Part shown: piece after piece, positions 1 through 7,402 of the stretch
Layout of the letters: every line of letters starts with the position of its first letter
Numbering within the stretch: position 1 is the first letter of the stretch
Notes under the pieces: generated by a model
Told to the model about the DNA's origin: nothing
The model's input: only the letters and a program-made list of their open reading frames with translations
Databases searched by the model: none
NCBI GenBank assembly: GCA_910587175.1
Contig: CAJULH010000038.1
Location: 1-20,160, forward strand
Reading direction: 5' to 3'
Origin: Candidatus Gastranaerophilales bacterium
GTDB taxonomy: Bacteria > Cyanobacteriota > Vampirovibrionia > Gastranaerophilales > Gastranaerophilaceae
Length of the DNA stretch: 20,160 nt
Program-made: the position numbers and the translations under genes

Positions 1-4
1 AAAA

Positions 5-199
5 ATGGCTAAAATGCTTCATAAAGATAAAATAAAAAAAGAAAGTGGGATTGATGCTAAAAATAAAGAGATAAAAGAAACAACAAACACAAAACAAAAT
101 TCATATGACATCAAATTAGACCATGAATTTTTAGGTACTGCTTATATTGCAAGTATAAATAAGACTTTTATAAAAAGGACTAATAAAAAACGGGAATAA
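5..199 (+). CDS. Small Lys-rich hypothetical protein, possibly the tail of a larger gene
   Basis: A 64-codon frame opens at the ATG at 5 and stops at 197-199. The frame is also open upstream to the window edge, so this may be only the C-terminus of a longer gene. The product is very rich in Lys, Asn and Ile, with no signal peptide, membrane segment or motif I recognise; the last half (SYDIKLDHEFLGTAYIASI) is the least low-complexity part. The stop codon lies in the loop of the strong terminator at 185-216, which fits a real gene end. No function is proposed. The alternative is a spurious frame in AT-rich DNA. Confidence 0.4.
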   Translation: MAKMLHKDKIKKESGIDAKNKEIKETTNTKQNSYDIKLDHEFLGTAYIASINKTFIKRTNKKRE

Positions 200-216
200 G
201 AATTACCCCGTTTTTT
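185..216. terminator. Bidirectional intrinsic terminator
   Basis: A perfect 10-bp inverted repeat (AAAAAACGGG at 185-194, CCCGTTTTTT at 207-216) with a 12-nt loop. It gives a U-tract on both strands, so it can end the small gene on + and trxA on -. Confidence 0.8.
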
Positions 217-245
217 ATGCTTTATTAAATCTAATTTTATTTTTC

Positions 246-572
246 TTACGCTAAATATTTTTCAATGTTTGAAACTATTGAAGATTTTGGCATTAAACCT
301 ACCAGGGTTTCCTTTGGTTCGCCGTTTTTAAAGATTACAATACTTGGCAGTCCTGAAATTTGATATTCTTTTGCGGTTTTCAGGTTTTCATCCGTGTTGA
401 TTTTTGCAACTTTAATTTTGCCATTGAAATCGCTTGCTATTTCATCCAAAACGGGACCCATTTTTCTGCATGGACCGCACCATGGTGCCCAAAAATCTAC
501 AACTGTGATTGAATCACTCTTTAAAACTTCATTTTCAAAGGTTGCATCTGTTATATCAATAGCATTACTCAT
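246..572 (-). CDS. trxA: Thioredoxin
   Basis: A cytosolic protein-disulfide reductase of 108 residues, the standard length for thioredoxin. The active site WCGPC lies at residues 31-35 within the usual context DFWAPWCGPC. The cis-proline loop GLPS has its Pro at residue 76, and the C-terminal GxxPKS region is conserved. It donates electrons to enzymes such as ribonucleotide reductase, peroxiredoxins and methionine sulfoxide reductase, and is normally recharged by thioredoxin reductase, which is not in this window. The start is fixed by an AAGGAG site at 585-590. A textbook promoter precedes it at 606-634. The gene stands alone, divergent from nth, and ends at a terminator shared with the small gene upstream. 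Confidence 0.97.
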   Translation of the reverse strand: MSNAIDITDATFENEVLKSDSITVVDFWAPWCGPCRKMGPVLDEIASDFNGKIKVAKINTDENLKTAKEYQISGLPSIVIFKNGEPKETLVGLMPKSSIVSNIEKYLA

Positions 573-605
573 AAAAGCTGAATTCTCCTTTTTATTATCT
601 TTCGT

Positions 606-634
606 ATTATAATCATGACTATATTATATGTCAA
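606..634 (-). promoter_or_regulatory. Consensus sigma-70 promoter of trxA
   Basis: On the - strand TTGACA (629-634) and TATAAT (606-611) are separated by exactly 17 bp; both hexamers match the consensus 6/6. Transcription would start near 599, just before the Shine-Dalgarno site of trxA. The -10 overlaps a + strand TATAAT (608-613) through the palindrome ATTATAAT, suggesting divergent transcription of nth. Confidence 0.85.
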
Positions 635-653
635 AAAATGTTGTAAAAATATT

Positions 654-1295
654 ATGAATATTGATAAAATAATTGAAAATTTGAAAAATGACAATTCAAC
701 AAACAGGGTAGTCCAGACGGAATTTGTTAAATTTATGGAAGGCGTGAATGATCCGTATCTTGTTCTTATTTGTTGTATTCTAAGTCTTCGCACAAACGAT
801 AAAACGACCTATCCTTGTTCTATGAGGATGCTGGAGCTTGGAAAGACACCGGAAGAAATTTCAAAATTATCTCCGGATGTGCTTGCAAAGGCAATATATC
901 CCGTAGGGTTTTATCAAAACAAGGCAGAGCAAATTATCGCCCTTTCAAAAGAATTGGTTGAAAAGTATAATTCTAAGGTGCCGGATGAGATTGAAGAACT
1001 TATTAAGTTTAAAGGAGTTGGCAGAAAAACCGCAAATTTGGTTTTAACAAAAGGTTTTAATAAGCCTGCAATTTGCGTAGATGTCCACGTGCACAGAATT
1101 TCAAATCGTTTAGGGTATGTTGAAACAAAGAATCCCGAAGAAACAGAATTTGCTCTTCGCGCCAAACTTCCAAAAAAATACTGGATAGATTTTAATACAC
1201 TTTTAGTTACCCACGGGCAAAATGTTTGTAAACCCCAAAAGCCGGATTGCGCGAATTGTTCTATTGAAAAATATTGCAAAAAAAGATTTGGTTAA
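654..1295 (+). CDS. nth: Endonuclease III (DNA glycosylase/AP lyase)
   Basis: A base-excision repair enzyme that removes oxidised pyrimidines and nicks abasic sites. The frame also contains an ATG at 615 giving 226 residues, but that start lies at the presumed promoter and adds 13 residues without family counterpart. The ATG at 654 gives 213 residues, close to the 211 of E. coli Nth, and is preferred. Numbered from 615: the helix-hairpin-helix is at 129-148 (KFKGVGRKTAN) with catalytic Lys138, the catalytic Asp156 is in VDVHVHR, and a [4Fe-4S] cluster motif C-x6-C-x2-C-x5-C lies at Cys205, 212, 215 and 221. The LSLRTND segment, in place of the enterobacterial LSAQATD, resembles archaeal and thermophile-type Nth. 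No clear Shine-Dalgarno precedes either start. Confidence 0.95.
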   Translation: MNIDKIIENLKNDNSTNRVVQTEFVKFMEGVNDPYLVLICCILSLRTNDKTTYPCSMRMLELGKTPEEISKLSPDVLAKAIYPVGFYQNKAEQIIALSKELVEKYNSKVPDEIEELIKFKGVGRKTANLVLTKGFNKPAICVDVHVHRISNRLGYVETKNPEETEFALRAKLPKKYWIDFNTLLVTHGQNVCKPQKPDCANCSIEKYCKKRFG

Positions 1296-1344
1296 AAACA
1301 GAGATTTTAAATTAGACAGAAAGTTGTTTGTATTATTTATTATA

Positions 1345-1370
1345 AAAAGCCCTCTGTTTTGAGGGCTTTT
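1345..1370. terminator. Bidirectional terminator between nth and ferritin
   Basis: A perfect 10-bp stem, AAAAGCCCTC (1345-1354) with GAGGGCTTTT (1361-1370), and a 6-nt loop, between two convergent genes. U-runs follow on both strands. Confidence 0.9.
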
Positions 1371-1386
1371 GGTTTTTATATTCTAT

Positions 1387-1890
1387 TTATTCAACATATT
1401 CATTTTGTATTCTAAGCTCGCGGTCAATATTTACAATTTCGCAGGAACATTCCTGAACATAATTCATTTTATCAAGCATGGATTGAAAAAGATGCTCTTC
1501 TTCGACTTGTTCTGCTACAAACCATTGCATAAATACTTCAAGTGCGCAGTCGCATTTTTCTTTGGAATTTTTATAAATTCTGTGAATATTTTCTGTTACA
1601 AATTTTTCATGGTCAAGTGCCGCATTAATTGCATCAATTGGATTTGTCCAGTTTGTATCAGGCGCTTCAATTCTTGATAATGAGACCTTTTCATCCCTTA
1701 ATATTAAATAATCATAAAGTTTTTTTGCATGTTCAAGTTCTTCTTTTGCGTGGTTTTTGGTAAGTTTTGCAAAACCTTCCATATTGATTTCTGCAAAGTA
1801 TGTTGCCATTGCAAAATACAGGTATGCTGCATAAAACTCCCTGTTTATTTGTGTGTTTACATCTTCTAATAGTGAATTATCCATTTTCAT
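1387..1890 (-). CDS. ftnA: Bacterial non-haem ferritin
   Basis: An iron-storage protein that oxidises Fe(II) at a di-iron ferroxidase centre and stores it as mineral in a 24-subunit shell in the cytosol. From the ATG at 1890 it has 167 residues, usual for FtnA. The ferroxidase ligands are visible: Glu18 (INREFYAAY), Glu51 and His54 (KEELEHA), and the C-terminal helix motif WFVAEQVEEEHLF. A longer reading from 1914 is possible, but a GGAGG site 8 nt before 1890 fixes the start. The gene begins inside the 3' end of the superoxide reductase gene (14-nt overlap), so the two are translationally coupled. Pairing with superoxide reductase suggests a joint oxygen-defence job: iron is withdrawn while superoxide is turned into peroxide. 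Confidence 0.95.
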   Translation of the reverse strand: MKMDNSLLEDVNTQINREFYAAYLYFAMATYFAEINMEGFAKLTKNHAKEELEHAKKLYDYLILRDEKVSLSRIEAPDTNWTNPIDAINAALDHEKFVTENIHRIYKNSKEKCDCALEVFMQWFVAEQVEEEHLFQSMLDKMNYVQECSCEIVNIDRELRIQNEYVE

Positions 1891-2317
1891 TGTTGTTTTC
1901 CTCCATTGTTGCAAAAAGTCCGTGGATGTTGCAATATTCTCTTGCCTGAAGCCCGTCTCCTTTGCCTAAATTGCTTCTGCAGTTTATATTAATCTGAGGT
2001 GCTTCTCCGGGGTATAAATATTCTCTGTGAATTGTCTTTTTGCTTTTTGAAATAGCTTCAATAAATTGAATGTAGTGTTCAGGTATCATTGGGTGTGGAA
2101 ATTCGCCTACCCGGATTTTAACCCCTGCGCTTTCGCATTCAAAATCGATAACGGGAACATGTTTTTCTCCAAGAGGCATATTTTCGCCGTCTGTAGTGCC
2201 CGGTTTTAAAAGCTCCATTTTCTCCCCGCAGCAAACAAGCGTACCATCTCCTTCAAGCACGACTTCCACAATGTTTTTGCAGATATTGCATCTGTAAAGT
2301 TCAAGTTTTTGCGTCAT
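1877..2317 (-). CDS. dfx: Superoxide reductase (desulfoferrodoxin, 2Fe type)
   Basis: It reduces superoxide to hydrogen peroxide without releasing oxygen, typical of anaerobes. It has 146 residues and two iron sites. The N-terminal desulforedoxin-like centre has Cys10-x2-Cys13 and Cys29-Cys30. The catalytic mononuclear site is formed by His53 (EKHVPV), His75 (FPHPM), His81 (EHYI), Cys129 and His132 (EYCNIHG), with Glu51 next to the first ligand. Electrons usually come from rubredoxin; none is encoded here. An AAAGGA site lies about 10 nt before the ATG. It is the first gene of the pair with ferritin, overlapping it by 14 nt. The tail after His132 (LFATMEENNNENG) extends a little beyond the classical end. 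Confidence 0.96.
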   Translation of the reverse strand: MTQKLELYRCNICKNIVEVVLEGDGTLVCCGEKMELLKPGTTDGENMPLGEKHVPVIDFECESAGVKIRVGEFPHPMIPEHYIQFIEAISKSKKTIHREYLYPGEAPQININCRSNLGKGDGLQAREYCNIHGLFATMEENNNENG

Positions 2318-2356
2318 TTTAATAATCCTTTTTTAATTTTGTTTTTCTTGGGTTTT

Positions 2357-2475
2357 TTGCGTAATGAAAAATATTTGCACAAGAAGACTGTTGCGAAGCA
2401 TGTTGCTTAAAATTTTCAAACAACAAGTTGATGTGCAACAGACCGCCCTATCTTCGCTGCAAATATTTGAAATGA
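2357..2475 (+). pseudogene. Frameshifted relic of a Cys-rich small protein gene
   Basis: Read with one missing base restored near 2380, this stretch encodes RNEKYLH then EDCCEACCLKFSNNKLMCN then RPPYLRCKYLK and a stop at 2473-2475. It aligns with the N-terminal third of the small gene between ybaB and recR at 18018-18344, which reads SEKYLHKEDRCKADCLKPS, DNGLICNKPPYLE. Many of the base differences are synonymous (CCG/CCA, CCC/CCA), so the similarity reflects former coding. There is no ATG; TTG at 2357 is the only possible start. The copy lacks the membrane segment of the longer one and is probably a decayed fragment. The alternative is a non-coding dispersed repeat. Confidence 0.4.
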
Positions 2476-2510
2476 AGAAGAAACGGTAGTTTTATTTTAC
2501 AAATATTTGT

Positions 2511-4163
2511 CTACTTCTTAAAATGAAACAAAAATCTGCGGGTTTTATCCTCTGCCTGTTTAATCTCCAGCTTAATATATTTTTTAAACTCATCCTTGGC
2601 GCATCTTATTGCGTCAATTTCTTCAAAGAATATGTCCTTGTCATCCAGCTGTCTTTTTAAGTGCATTTCATCAATTTGTTTTAGAATTTCAGTATTTCTT
2701 AAAACCATATACACCTTAATTCCTTGGGATTTTAGTCTTGCCAAAATATCCTCAAGTGCAAAAATGGCACTTATATCAAGTCTTCTGTCTGAATCATAAC
2801 AAATAATTATATGTTTTGTACCAAGCAAATCTTCAAACTGTGAAATAATTTGACTTGCAGAACCAAAGAAGAATTCGCCCTGAATGTGCACAACTCTTAT
2901 TTTATAGCCGCTTTCATCGTGAAGCTGTTTTTCAAGTTTTGTTATTTCTCTGTCTTCAATGTCTTTGATATTTAATTTTGCCTTATCCGCCAGCTGCTTT
3001 GCAAAAAGCATTGCAGAGAGTGTGATTCCAACACCTACGGCAAAAATAATGTCATGAAAAATAGTCAGGAAGAAAACAAGAAACATTACAGCTAAATCTT
3101 CCTTTGGTGCATAATGAAGCACTTTTAAGAATTTGGTATCAATAATATTATAGCCCACGCGGATTAGTATCGCAGCAAGCACTGCCATTGGCACCATATT
3201 TACAAGTTCATCTCCGTAAAGTACTGCAAGCAGTATTAAAACGCCGCAGAAAATAGTAGAAAGTTTTGTTGTTGCACCCGTTTTTATAGCTGCAACAGAA
3301 CGCATAGTGGCTCCTGCACCTGAGATACCGCCAAAAAGGGATGAAATAGAGTTTCCAATTCCCTGCGCAAAGATTAAAGTCTGGTTATTTATTTTTTTCT
3401 TTGTCAGAGAGGATACTACAAGTCCTGTCATTAAGCTTTCTGTGGAACAAATTACTGCTATCATTAAAGCAAGGGATGAAATATGTACTATATTTGAAAA
3501 ATCAGCCGAAACTATGCCGGGCAGACTTCCTGTAAGCCCTGTGATTGTTGGTATATCCATTTTATAAGCTTGCGCAAAGAATGTACCAAATATTAATGCA
3601 AATATCTCAGACGGGATATATTTTTTTATGATTTTTGGAGTGTAAATTAAAATCCCAAGGCTTAATAATCCTATTACGAGTGCTTCTGTATTAATGTTGG
3701 ATAAAATAAGCCCAATGTTTTTAAACGTCAAAACCGGTGTTGCATAACCTTTTAATCCAAGAAACGGAGCAATCTGCAAAATTATAAGAATTATTCCGAC
3801 TCCGTTCATAAAACCTGATATTACAGGGTAGGGCACATATTTAACAAGGTTCGGAATTTTTGTAAATGAAAGTATAATTTGAAATATGCTTGCAAGAAAT
3901 AATACTGCCCAAAGAGCATTTAAATTGCCTCCAAGGCTTGCGTAAACAGATGCCAATATTATTGCAACAGGACCTGTAGGACCTGAGATAATCGGGACAT
4001 TTACACCGAAAAATCCAGAGAAGAAGCATAAAAACATGGCTCCATAAAGCCCTGATAATGCCCCGGCGCCTGTCATTGTGCCAAAGGCAAGTGCCTGCGG
4101 AAGCGCAATTGTTGCACCTATAAATCCGCCTATTAAATCTCCTGACACATTTCTTATATTCAT
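2511..4163 (-). CDS. SulP-family anion transporter with STAS domain
   Basis: An inner-membrane SLC26/SulP carrier of 550 residues. The transport domain covers roughly residues 1-395 with many hydrophobic helices and the family motif LPQALAFG at 21-28 in the first helix, followed by SGPTGPVA and the PYPVISGFMNG region. A C-terminal STAS domain spans about 420-520, with the phospho-loop-like RRLDISAIFALEDI at 460-473, where Ser465 sits at the usual regulatory position. Members carry sulfate, bicarbonate or dicarboxylates with proton or sodium; the substrate cannot be read from this sequence. No sulfate-assimilation or carbonic anhydrase gene adjoins it. Only one ATG is available because an in-frame stop lies four codons upstream, and no Shine-Dalgarno precedes it; a TATAAT 11 nt upstream implies a nearly leaderless mRNA. 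Confidence 0.9.
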   Translation of the reverse strand: MNIRNVSGDLIGGFIGATIALPQALAFGTMTGAGALSGLYGAMFLCFFSGFFGVNVPIISGPTGPVAIILASVYASLGGNLNALWAVLFLASIFQIILSFTKIPNLVKYVPYPVISGFMNGVGIILIILQIAPFLGLKGYATPVLTFKNIGLILSNINTEALVIGLLSLGILIYTPKIIKKYIPSEIFALIFGTFFAQAYKMDIPTITGLTGSLPGIVSADFSNIVHISSLALMIAVICSTESLMTGLVVSSLTKKKINNQTLIFAQGIGNSISSLFGGISGAGATMRSVAAIKTGATTKLSTIFCGVLILLAVLYGDELVNMVPMAVLAAILIRVGYNIIDTKFLKVLHYAPKEDLAVMFLVFFLTIFHDIIFAVGVGITLSAMLFAKQLADKAKLNIKDIEDREITKLEKQLHDESGYKIRVVHIQGEFFFGSASQIISQFEDLLGTKHIIICYDSDRRLDISAIFALEDILARLKSQGIKVYMVLRNTEILKQIDEMHLKRQLDDKDIFFEEIDAIRCAKDEFKKYIKLEIKQAEDKTRRFLFHFKK

Positions 4164-4171
4164 AGTATAAT
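4142..4171 (+). promoter_or_regulatory. Probable ilvBN promoter
   Basis: CTGACA (4142-4147, 5/6 match) and TATAAT (4166-4171) are 18 bp apart on the + strand, inside the first codons of the divergent SulP gene. The predicted leader to ilvB is about 85 nt. I saw no convincing attenuator or T-box in it. Confidence 0.5.
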
Positions 4172-4174
4172 TTG

Positions 4175-4180
4175 ATTATA
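4175..4180 (-). promoter_or_regulatory. -10 element of the SulP gene
   Basis: TATAAT on the - strand, ending 11 nt before the ATG at 4163, would start the transcript about 5 nt from the start codon. No good -35 is visible. Confidence 0.4.
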
Positions 4181-4262
4181 TCAAAAACTTATTTTTTAAA
4201 AAGTAAAACAGTATTGATTTTCTTTGGAAGCATTATTCATTATTGGAAGCGAGACGGAAATT

Positions 4263-5978
4263 ATGACAAAAGAATTGTATTCAGGCGCCGAAATTATTTT
4301 AAAATCTCTTGCAAAAGAAGGCGTGAAAGAAATTTTCGGCTATCCTGGCGGACAAGTCATTACTATATATGAAGCTCTTTATAATCAAAATGAAATAAAG
4401 CACTATCTCGTGCGCCACGAACAAGCTGCAATCCATGCGGCTGAAGGGTATTCCCGTGCAACCGGTAAATGCGGTGTTGCGCTTGTAACATCCGGCCCCG
4501 GTGCCTGCAATACTATTACAGGCATTGCGAATGCTTATTATGATGGTTATCCGCTTGTTGTTTTAACAGGACAGGTGGGTTTGGCGCAAATTGGAAACGA
4601 TGCTTTCCAGGAGGCAGATATTGTTGGCATTACGCGTTCCTGTTGTAAACATAATTATCTTGTTAAAGATATTAAAGATATTCCAAGAGTTATAAAGGAA
4701 GCGTTTCATATTGCGACAACAGGGAAGCCCGGACCCGTTGTTATTGATTTGCCAAAAGATGTTCAGACTGCAAAGTCAACTTTTGAATACCCTGAAACAA
4801 TTAAACTTGCGGGTTATAATCCAAACTATAAGGGGCATCCGCTTCAGATTGCAAAGGCTGTAAAGATGTTATCAGAAGCCCATAGACCTGTTATAATTTC
4901 AGGCGGCGGAGTTTTAATGTCAGGCGCCAGCGAAGAGGTTCGCAAACTGGCTGATTTGGTGCAGGCACCTGTAACCCACACTTTAATGGGAACAGGGACT
5001 TATCCGGATTCATTAGATTCCAGTCTTGGAATGCTTGGAATGCATGGAAACTACTGGGCAAACTATGCCGTTGTTCATGCGGATGTAATATTAGCGTTAG
5101 GCACACGCTTTAACGATAGAATTACGGGATGTTTAAAGCGCTTTGCAAGGGATTCGCACGTTATCCATGTTGATATTGATCCTTGTTCCATTTCAAAAAA
5201 TGTTAAGGTTGATATTCCTATTGTCGGGGATGTTAAAAACGTTCTTTTGGGTATGATTGAGATTTTTGAGAAGAAGAATCCGAATATATATCCGGATGAT
5301 AAGAAAAAATGGTTTGAACAAATTGACGAGTGGAAGAAAAAGCGTGCAATACCGCCGTTTACTTCAGAAAAACTCAGCGCAATCACCGTTATTAAAAAGC
5401 TCTATGAAGTGACAAAAAAATATAACCCAATTGTATGTACAGAGGTTGGGCAACATCAAATGTGGACAGCACAGCTGTTTCAATTTAATGAACCGAGAAA
5501 ACTTATAACTTCAGGTGGTCTTGGAACTATGGGTTTTGGTTTTCCTGCTGCTATGGGTGCTTGTGCCGGCAAACCGGAACAATTGGTTTTAAATATTGCC
5601 GGTGATGGTTCGATTCAGATGAATATTCAGGAGCTTGCAACCTGTGTTGAGTATGGATTTAACGTTGTAAACTGTATTATTAACAACGGCTATCTTGGAA
5701 TGGTACGTCAATGGCAGGAGAAGCTTTTCAATAAACATTACAGCCAAACCCAAATATCAGGACCTGATTTTGTAAAGGTGGCAGAAGCATATGGTGCGGT
5801 TGGTATCCGGGTTGAAAAAGAAGAAGAAATTGAGCCTGCAATTATAAAGGCAATAGAGACCAAAAGCCCTGTGTTTATTGATTTTATAGTTGAAAACTTT
5901 GAGATGGTATATCCATGGGTGCTTGCAGGGCAGCCTTTGACCAAGGTTCTTTTAAATAACGAACAGGCAATAAGTTAG
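4263..5978 (+). CDS. ilvB: Acetolactate synthase large (catalytic) subunit
   Basis: It condenses two pyruvates, or pyruvate and 2-oxobutyrate, to the acetohydroxy acids that begin valine, leucine and isoleucine synthesis, using thiamine diphosphate, Mg and FAD. It has 571 residues from the ATG at 4263; a TTG at 4224 would add 13 residues but lacks family support. The N-terminal PYR domain shows FGYPGGQ and the cofactor-activating Glu53 in RHEQAAIHAAEGY. The FAD domain follows the AFQEADIVGITR segment. The C-terminal thiamine diphosphate domain has the GDGSIQMNIQEL...NN metal and diphosphate motif and GYLGMVRQWQEKLF, diagnostic for anabolic acetolactate synthase. The ilvN gene follows after 14 nt. 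No ilvC, ilvD or leu gene is next to them. Confidence 0.97.
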   Translation: MTKELYSGAEIILKSLAKEGVKEIFGYPGGQVITIYEALYNQNEIKHYLVRHEQAAIHAAEGYSRATGKCGVALVTSGPGACNTITGIANAYYDGYPLVVLTGQVGLAQIGNDAFQEADIVGITRSCCKHNYLVKDIKDIPRVIKEAFHIATTGKPGPVVIDLPKDVQTAKSTFEYPETIKLAGYNPNYKGHPLQIAKAVKMLSEAHRPVIISGGGVLMSGASEEVRKLADLVQAPVTHTLMGTGTYPDSLDSSLGMLGMHGNYWANYAVVHADVILALGTRFNDRITGCLKRFARDSHVIHVDIDPCSISKNVKVDIPIVGDVKNVLLGMIEIFEKKNPNIYPDDKKKWFEQIDEWKKKRAIPPFTSEKLSAITVIKKLYEVTKKYNPIVCTEVGQHQMWTAQLFQFNEPRKLITSGGLGTMGFGFPAAMGACAGKPEQLVLNIAGDGSIQMNIQELATCVEYGFNVVNCIINNGYLGMVRQWQEKLFNKHYSQTQISGPDFVKVAEAYGAVGIRVEKEEEIEPAIIKAIETKSPVFIDFIVENFEMVYPWVLAGQPLTKVLLNNEQAIS

Positions 5979-5992
5979 TATAAGGAAAGATT

Positions 5993-6499
5993 ATGGGCGT
6001 TTTTCATACAATTTCAATACTTGTTACAAATGAATCAGGAGTGCTTTCCCGCGTTGTAGATTTGTTTTCCGGGCGCGGATATAATATTGAAAGTTTGACG
6101 GTTGCACCTACTATAGACAGGTTGTATTCAAGGATAACAATCGTAACTGACGGTGATTCTGCTGCAATTGAACAAATAAATAAACAATTGAATCGTCTTA
6201 TTCCTGTAATTAAAGTTGCAGATTTAAACCTGAATGAAGCACTTGAATGCGAAGTTGCTCTTGTCAAACTGCATTGCAAGGATGAAGAAAAATCAGATAT
6301 TCTAAGGATTGTAGATGCAACCGGCTCTAAGATTATCGATGTAACAGATAAGGCTTATACTATCCAAACTGTTGGTTCCGAAAAACAAATTCAGGCGCTT
6401 GCCGAGTTAATTAAACCGTACGGCGTAAAAGAATTTGTCAGAAGCGGCAAGATTGCCATGTCTAAAGGCAATCAGTTTGTTAATATAAAAAACTTGTAA
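5993..6499 (+). CDS. ilvN: Acetolactate synthase small (regulatory) subunit
   Basis: The regulatory partner of IlvB; it raises catalytic activity and confers feedback inhibition by valine. It has 168 residues, the usual length. An N-terminal ACT domain (about 4-77) begins HTISILVTNESGVLSRVVDLFSGRG and continues NIESLTVAPT, both signature segments. The C-terminal ALS_ss domain (about 84-160) includes the region ending GVKEFVRSGKIAMSKG. An AAGGA site precedes the ATG, and the gap after ilvB is 14 nt, so the two form an operon. No hairpin terminator is visible after the stop; the next gene has its own -10 element. Confidence 0.96.
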   Translation: MGVFHTISILVTNESGVLSRVVDLFSGRGYNIESLTVAPTIDRLYSRITIVTDGDSAAIEQINKQLNRLIPVIKVADLNLNEALECEVALVKLHCKDEEKSDILRIVDATGSKIIDVTDKAYTIQTVGSEKQIQALAELIKPYGVKEFVRSGKIAMSKGNQFVNIKNL

Positions 6500-6527
6500 A
6501 TCTGTATTGATTTTTTAATGAACTTTT

Positions 6528-6533
6528 TATAAT
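6528..6533 (+). promoter_or_regulatory. -10 element of the small secreted protein gene
   Basis: TATAAT preceded by TTGATT at 6507-6512 with a short 15-bp spacer. A start near 6540 would leave a leader of about 36 nt containing the strong GGAGGA site at 6565-6570. Confidence 0.5.
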
Positions 6534-6575
6534 CCTAATCGTTATTATTTATGTAAGAAGATTTGGAGGATTGTT

Positions 6576-7049
6576 ATGAAAATAGTTTCGGGTGTTTTAT
6601 GTGCTTTAATTCTTTCTATGGGTATTTGCCTATCTTCAGATGCTATTGTGTGCAATTCTCCTTGTCCAAACCCCTGCTCTCCGTCACGAACTGTGTGTGA
6701 AGGTACAAATTGCACCACATATTACGGTGTAAATCCTTCATATTCTGCGGCATATTATACGCAGCCTGCAGTTTCCTTCAGCTATTCGACTCCAAATGTT
6801 AGCTTCAGCATATCAAACGAGGTGTATGGTATTTATAATTACTATAGCCGTCCTAATTTTACTGTTACGAACGGTTTTAGACCAATTTACCATAAAGTGC
6901 CGCCTAAAAAGTACCACAATGCACCAAAGCCTGTTCCTGGTGTTCATAAACATGTGCAGGTGCACAATATTGTAAAGCCTGCAAATAAAAATGCTTCAGT
7001 AAATAAAAAACCTACGGCTAATCAAAAACCGGCACAGAAGCACAGTTAA
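6576..7049 (+). CDS. Small secreted protein, Cys cluster, Tyr/Ser-rich middle and basic Pro/His/Lys tail
   Basis: I do not recognise a family. The 157-residue product starts with a clear signal peptide (about residues 1-23: a Lys, then a hydrophobic run, ending near SSDA). A short Cys cluster follows with five Cys spaced in CNSPCPNPC, TVCEG, TNC, which could form disulfides outside the membrane. Residues about 49-100 are rich in Tyr, Ser, Phe and Asn and may be extended beta structure. Residues about 103-157 are basic and rich in Pro, Lys, His and Asn, suggesting binding to wall or surface polyanions. The start is set by GGAGGA 5 nt before the ATG. The stop overlaps the stop of panD on the other strand by 4 nt. 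Export is inferred from the signal peptide; function unknown. Confidence 0.75.
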   Translation: MKIVSGVLCALILSMGICLSSDAIVCNSPCPNPCSPSRTVCEGTNCTTYYGVNPSYSAAYYTQPAVSFSYSTPNVSFSISNEVYGIYNYYSRPNFTVTNGFRPIYHKVPPKKYHNAPKPVPGVHKHVQVHNIVKPANKNASVNKKPTANQKPAQKHS

Positions 7050-7393
7050 ATTATTTTGTTTTGTTCATTAACATGCACAATTTTCGGGCTGAAATTTTTA
7101 TATTCATCCGGAGTCATTGATGCATATGCCACAATTATAACCTTATCACCCTTTTGCACTTTTCTTGCTGCTGCGCCATTCAGGCATATTACACCACTGT
7201 TTTCCGCGCCCTCTATTACATATGTGCAAAATCTTTCACCATTGTTTACATCCAGGATTTCTACTTTTTGGTTCTGCATTATGCCTGATGCCAGCATTAA
7301 GCTTTTATCAATTGTAATTGAACCGACATATTCCAGATTTGCATCAGTTACAGTGGCCCTGTGAATTTTTCCGTATAAAAATTCCATATTCAT
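7046..7393 (-). CDS. panD: Aspartate 1-decarboxylase, pyruvoyl-dependent proenzyme
   Basis: It makes beta-alanine from aspartate for pantothenate and coenzyme A. The 115-residue proenzyme self-cleaves at Gly24-Ser25 (EYVGSITID), turning Ser25 into the pyruvoyl cofactor. This numbering equals that of E. coli PanD and supports the start at 7393 rather than the Met at residue 3. The GKIHRA segment with Lys9 and the RFCTYVI segment with Arg54 and Tyr58 are the substrate-site residues. No panB or panC is next to it. The start has no Shine-Dalgarno; an extended -10 lies 9 nt before it, suggesting a nearly leaderless mRNA. Its 3' end meets the preceding + strand gene with overlapping stops. Confidence 0.96.
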   Translation of the reverse strand: MNMEFLYGKIHRATVTDANLEYVGSITIDKSLMLASGIMQNQKVEILDVNNGERFCTYVIEGAENSGVICLNGAAARKVQKGDKVIIVAYASMTPDEYKNFSPKIVHVNEQNKII

Positions 7394-7402
7394 AACAAGA
7401 GT

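Noticed and set aside
615..653. ATG at 615 as the nth start
   Set aside because: It would lie only 2 nt after the + strand -10 element and adds residues without family counterpart; 654 gives the normal length.
914..1279. Open frame of 121 codons on - inside nth
   Set aside because: It is fully contained in a gene with all catalytic motifs, shows no motif itself, and has no ribosome binding site.
2499..2510. Perfect palindrome ACAAATATTTGT next to the SulP stop
   Set aside because: Purely AT-rich, no T-run after it in the SulP direction; not convincing as terminator or operator.
4178..4262. Possible attenuator or T-box in the ilvB leader
   Set aside because: Only about 85 nt, no strong hairpin followed by T-run, no leader peptide rich in Val, Leu or Ile.
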